From Monosporascus cannonballus (Eukaryota > Ascomycota > Sordariomycetes > Xylariales), in assembly GCA_004154925.1 (NCBI GenBank), contig QJNS01000179.1, positions 62,001-126,000 on the forward strand: DNA of 64,000 nt, written 5' to 3'. Below, piece by piece: positions 61,666 through 64,000 of this stretch. Under the pieces are notes generated by a model that searched no databases, was not told the DNA's origin, and worked only from the letters and a program-made list of their open reading frames with translations. The position numbers were made by a program, and so were the translations under genes. Positions within the stretch are counted from its first letter, which is position 1; every line of letters starts with the position of its first letter.

Positions 61666-61818
61666 CCCAGAGGTAAACCGGTTATTAAGTTACGTACTAT
61701 CTTATAATACCTCGATTTTTTCGAATTAATCGTTTTAATAAGTTTTAATATATCTAAATCAGTAAAGGATTGGAAAAACCTAGAAATAGTCTGAATTAAG
61801 GTCGATTTAATTTTCGAA

Positions 61819-64000
61819 TATTACGACCCGATAGGTTTCGGCCTCGAAAAACGGTTAAACAAAGATAATACAGGCTATTTCTCGGGTTACGTAATAGTGA
61901 TTATTATTAAGCCAATGATTATCGAGTAATTAGAGGTAATTTTAAAAAATTATAATTATTTTGGAATACGTAATTATAAATAATTTAGACAAAAATAAAG
62001 CAAATATATACGTGTATTCTTTTTACAATTTCGATAATCTTAATTTACAATAAATTACATATTAATACTAATCGTTTATAATATAAATTTAACACTTTTA
62101 GTATCGAAAAATATAATATGTTACTATATTTATTATTTAAAATCTTTCGATATTCCTGCTAATATAAATTCGTACGATTAAGGTTTAATAATTGGTTAAA
62201 CTTTTTAGCCGTTATACGTTATAAGCTTTTATTTAGTAATACCGTTAAATTTTAAACAATATTACCAACATTATATTTACTAATAAGCAGCCCGAACAGC
62301 CCATTTATTAAATCCTTAATAACCCGGATATCGAAATAGAATCCGAGAAGGAAAAAAAGTAACTTTGTTTTTTTCGCGAAAAGGTTCTCCGAAGTGTAAA
62401 TGTTATAAACGAACGCATTTTTCAGCTTAAGAAAAATAACATTAATTTTACGACATCTTTTTAAGCCGCTTATAAAAAACTTAAGGGAAAAAAAGGCTCT
62501 CGAAATCGGAAACCCCTTTCGAACGAACCAGGTTATTTAGCTGAATTTTATTAAAGAATTAAAAAAAAGTTTTTAAATCTTTTAAACCAGAATCTGTCGA
62601 CGGAATCTCGATTAAGTTATTATTGTTCTTAACTTAAAATCGAATATATTTCGTGAATTTTCTTATTTAATATATTAAGTTTATTTTACGAATTAAATTC
62701 GTAATCGAACGATTTACCGGAAATATAATTATTTGGTTTAATCTCGTTATACGAAAGTACGTTATTTTTCTAATCGAAAAACAAAACCTTAAAGTAATAC
62801 GAATATATAACGATTACGAATAATTTAAATATATATTAACAAAGGTTTTCTGAATCATGAACGAATAAAATAAAAGTTGAAATATAAATCCAGCAATTAT
62901 AATAATAAGAATTAATATTTAATTACGGTAATATATTTATTTAATTGATTTTTAAGTTAAATTAAAAATAGAAACAATAATAGCCAAAGTTTTCGATAAT
63001 CTGAAAACGAATATATCAAAAGCTTTTTAAACTTAATCGGCTTAATTATTTATTGAATTATATCGTTATAGCAATTCAGATCAACGATCGATAATATGCC
63101 TAGCGTATTAAAGGTATGAAAAAAAATAATAATAAACTCCGATATACGGCTAATATCAGCGCGTTTAAACGCGGTAATACTTTTTACGATACAGAACCGG
63201 AATCTATGGAGCTTGAGGCTATTTATAGAAAGGACTAGAGTTAAACTATATACTTTAATTGTAATAAGATAAGACATAAAGCAACATAGTATAAGGCACC
63301 TAAAAAACCCCATCAAAATAACTGGAAACTCGTAGGCGAAAAATAATCCAAAGAAAATAAAAAAAAAAAAGGAAACAAACTTATTAAAATAATTCGTCCT
63401 AAGTATATACCGAGCCCCCCATGGCGAAAAATCTAATAAGAGATGTAAAAAATTAGGAAGCTGGTTTAATAAATATTACGAGTACAATAAGAAAAATTAT
63501 AAAGATGGTTACGAAAATACCAAGAGTAAATAAAAGAAATTTATCTCGGAACCTTGGATCGATATAACAAAATATATATTATATATTATCGATACCGAGA
63601 ATATTTTAATTGCGAAAAATAAAAAATAACTATTTATGGACAAAGTACCCGTATATATTATAAAAGATTCAATATTTTAAAACGGACCAAAAATAATAAA
63701 AACAATAAGTTATAATATCGATATTTTGGATTTATAGCCCTAGAAAATAAAATTCGTAAATTAGCCGAAGCAAAAAGCTGGCCCGAAAAAAAATAATGCT
63801 TCTAGGAAAACTTTTTCACTTATTACAAATAATATAATTACTAAACGGAAAAGGAGTTAATTTAATATACAGTAAAGAAATATTGCCAAAAAGCTATTAT
63901 AGATTTTTATTTTCAGTTGGTATTTATTATAAATTTGAACGAAAAAAAAGCTGTTAAGGAAAAAATACGTTAATATATAGGCGAATTCTAGAACGATAGT
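61819..64000 (+). mobile_element. Ty3/gypsy chromovirus D, 5' part, runs off the window
   Basis: The 5' LTR is 61819-62216 (398 bp, TATTACGACC…GCCGTTATA), same family as A and C. It is preceded by TCGAA (61814-61818), the same five bases that flank C; the matching 3' flank would be outside the window. Gag would start at 62273 but the ATG has become ATA (TpG to TpA). A zinc-knuckle relic (F-N-C-N-K-I-R-H-K) appears near 63258-63284, keeping the His that copies A and C have lost. Heavy RIP damage. Confidence 0.85.

Noticed and set aside
1..64000. CRISPR arrays, bacterial operons, rRNA genes, telomere repeats
   Set aside because: None seen; intron-containing genes, RIP and LTR elements identify a fungal chromosome, where CRISPR and operons are not expected.

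Overview
The window is a piece of a filamentous ascomycete genome (Pezizomycotina; probably a Sordariomycete, from gene style only). It alternates between two compartments. Two GC-balanced gene islands (about 5.3-15.0 kb and 22.0-32.3 kb) have short GT-AG introns of 59-86 bp and typical fungal genes. Around them lie long AT-rich deserts in which CpA and TpG have largely become TpA, on both strands, so former retrotransposon genes are full of stops. This is the signature of repeat-induced point mutation (RIP).

Layout. 1-599: end of a pogo/Fot1-like DNA transposon. 602-5326: minus-strand Ty1/copia remnant carrying a solo LTR at 4179-4345. Island 1: a short-chain dehydrogenase pseudogene interrupted by a solo LTR; an intact secreted sulfatase (four exons, 614 aa); a coiled-coil gene with two homopolymer frameshifts and a solo LTR just upstream; a 2OG-Fe(II)-dioxygenase-like pseudogene split by a MITE; and a long foldback repeat. 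15019-22020: complete Ty1/copia element with 187-bp LTRs and a perfect 5-bp target duplication. Island 2: a Harbinger-type MITE; an N-terminal protein methyltransferase (NTM1/TAE1, 260 aa); a seven-helix rhodopsin-like membrane protein (412 aa); a second MITE copy; and a secreted berberine-bridge-type FAD oxidoreductase (519 aa). 32311-64000: a nested retrotransposon pile. Copia 2 is interrupted by Ty3/gypsy chromovirus A (33069-47163), itself interrupted by LTR element B (33546-40912). Then comes a minus-strand gypsy remnant E (47609-61459) between two 206-bp direct repeats. E carries a pogo element (49505-51491, itself hit by a 124-bp LTR-like insert) and chromovirus C (52823-59602). Chromovirus D starts at 61819 and runs off the window.

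How it fits together. The host genes look individually acquired or retained rather than forming one pathway. The sulfatase and the FAD oxidase are predicted secreted enzymes; the methyltransferase is housekeeping; the rhodopsin-like protein is a possible receptor. The gene islands abut LTRs of one copia family (5140-5326, 15019-15205, 21834-22020, 32311-32498), and short LTR or MITE insertions are also the main cause of gene damage inside the islands. All retroelement proteins seen here are decayed, and I give no reconstructed sequences for them.
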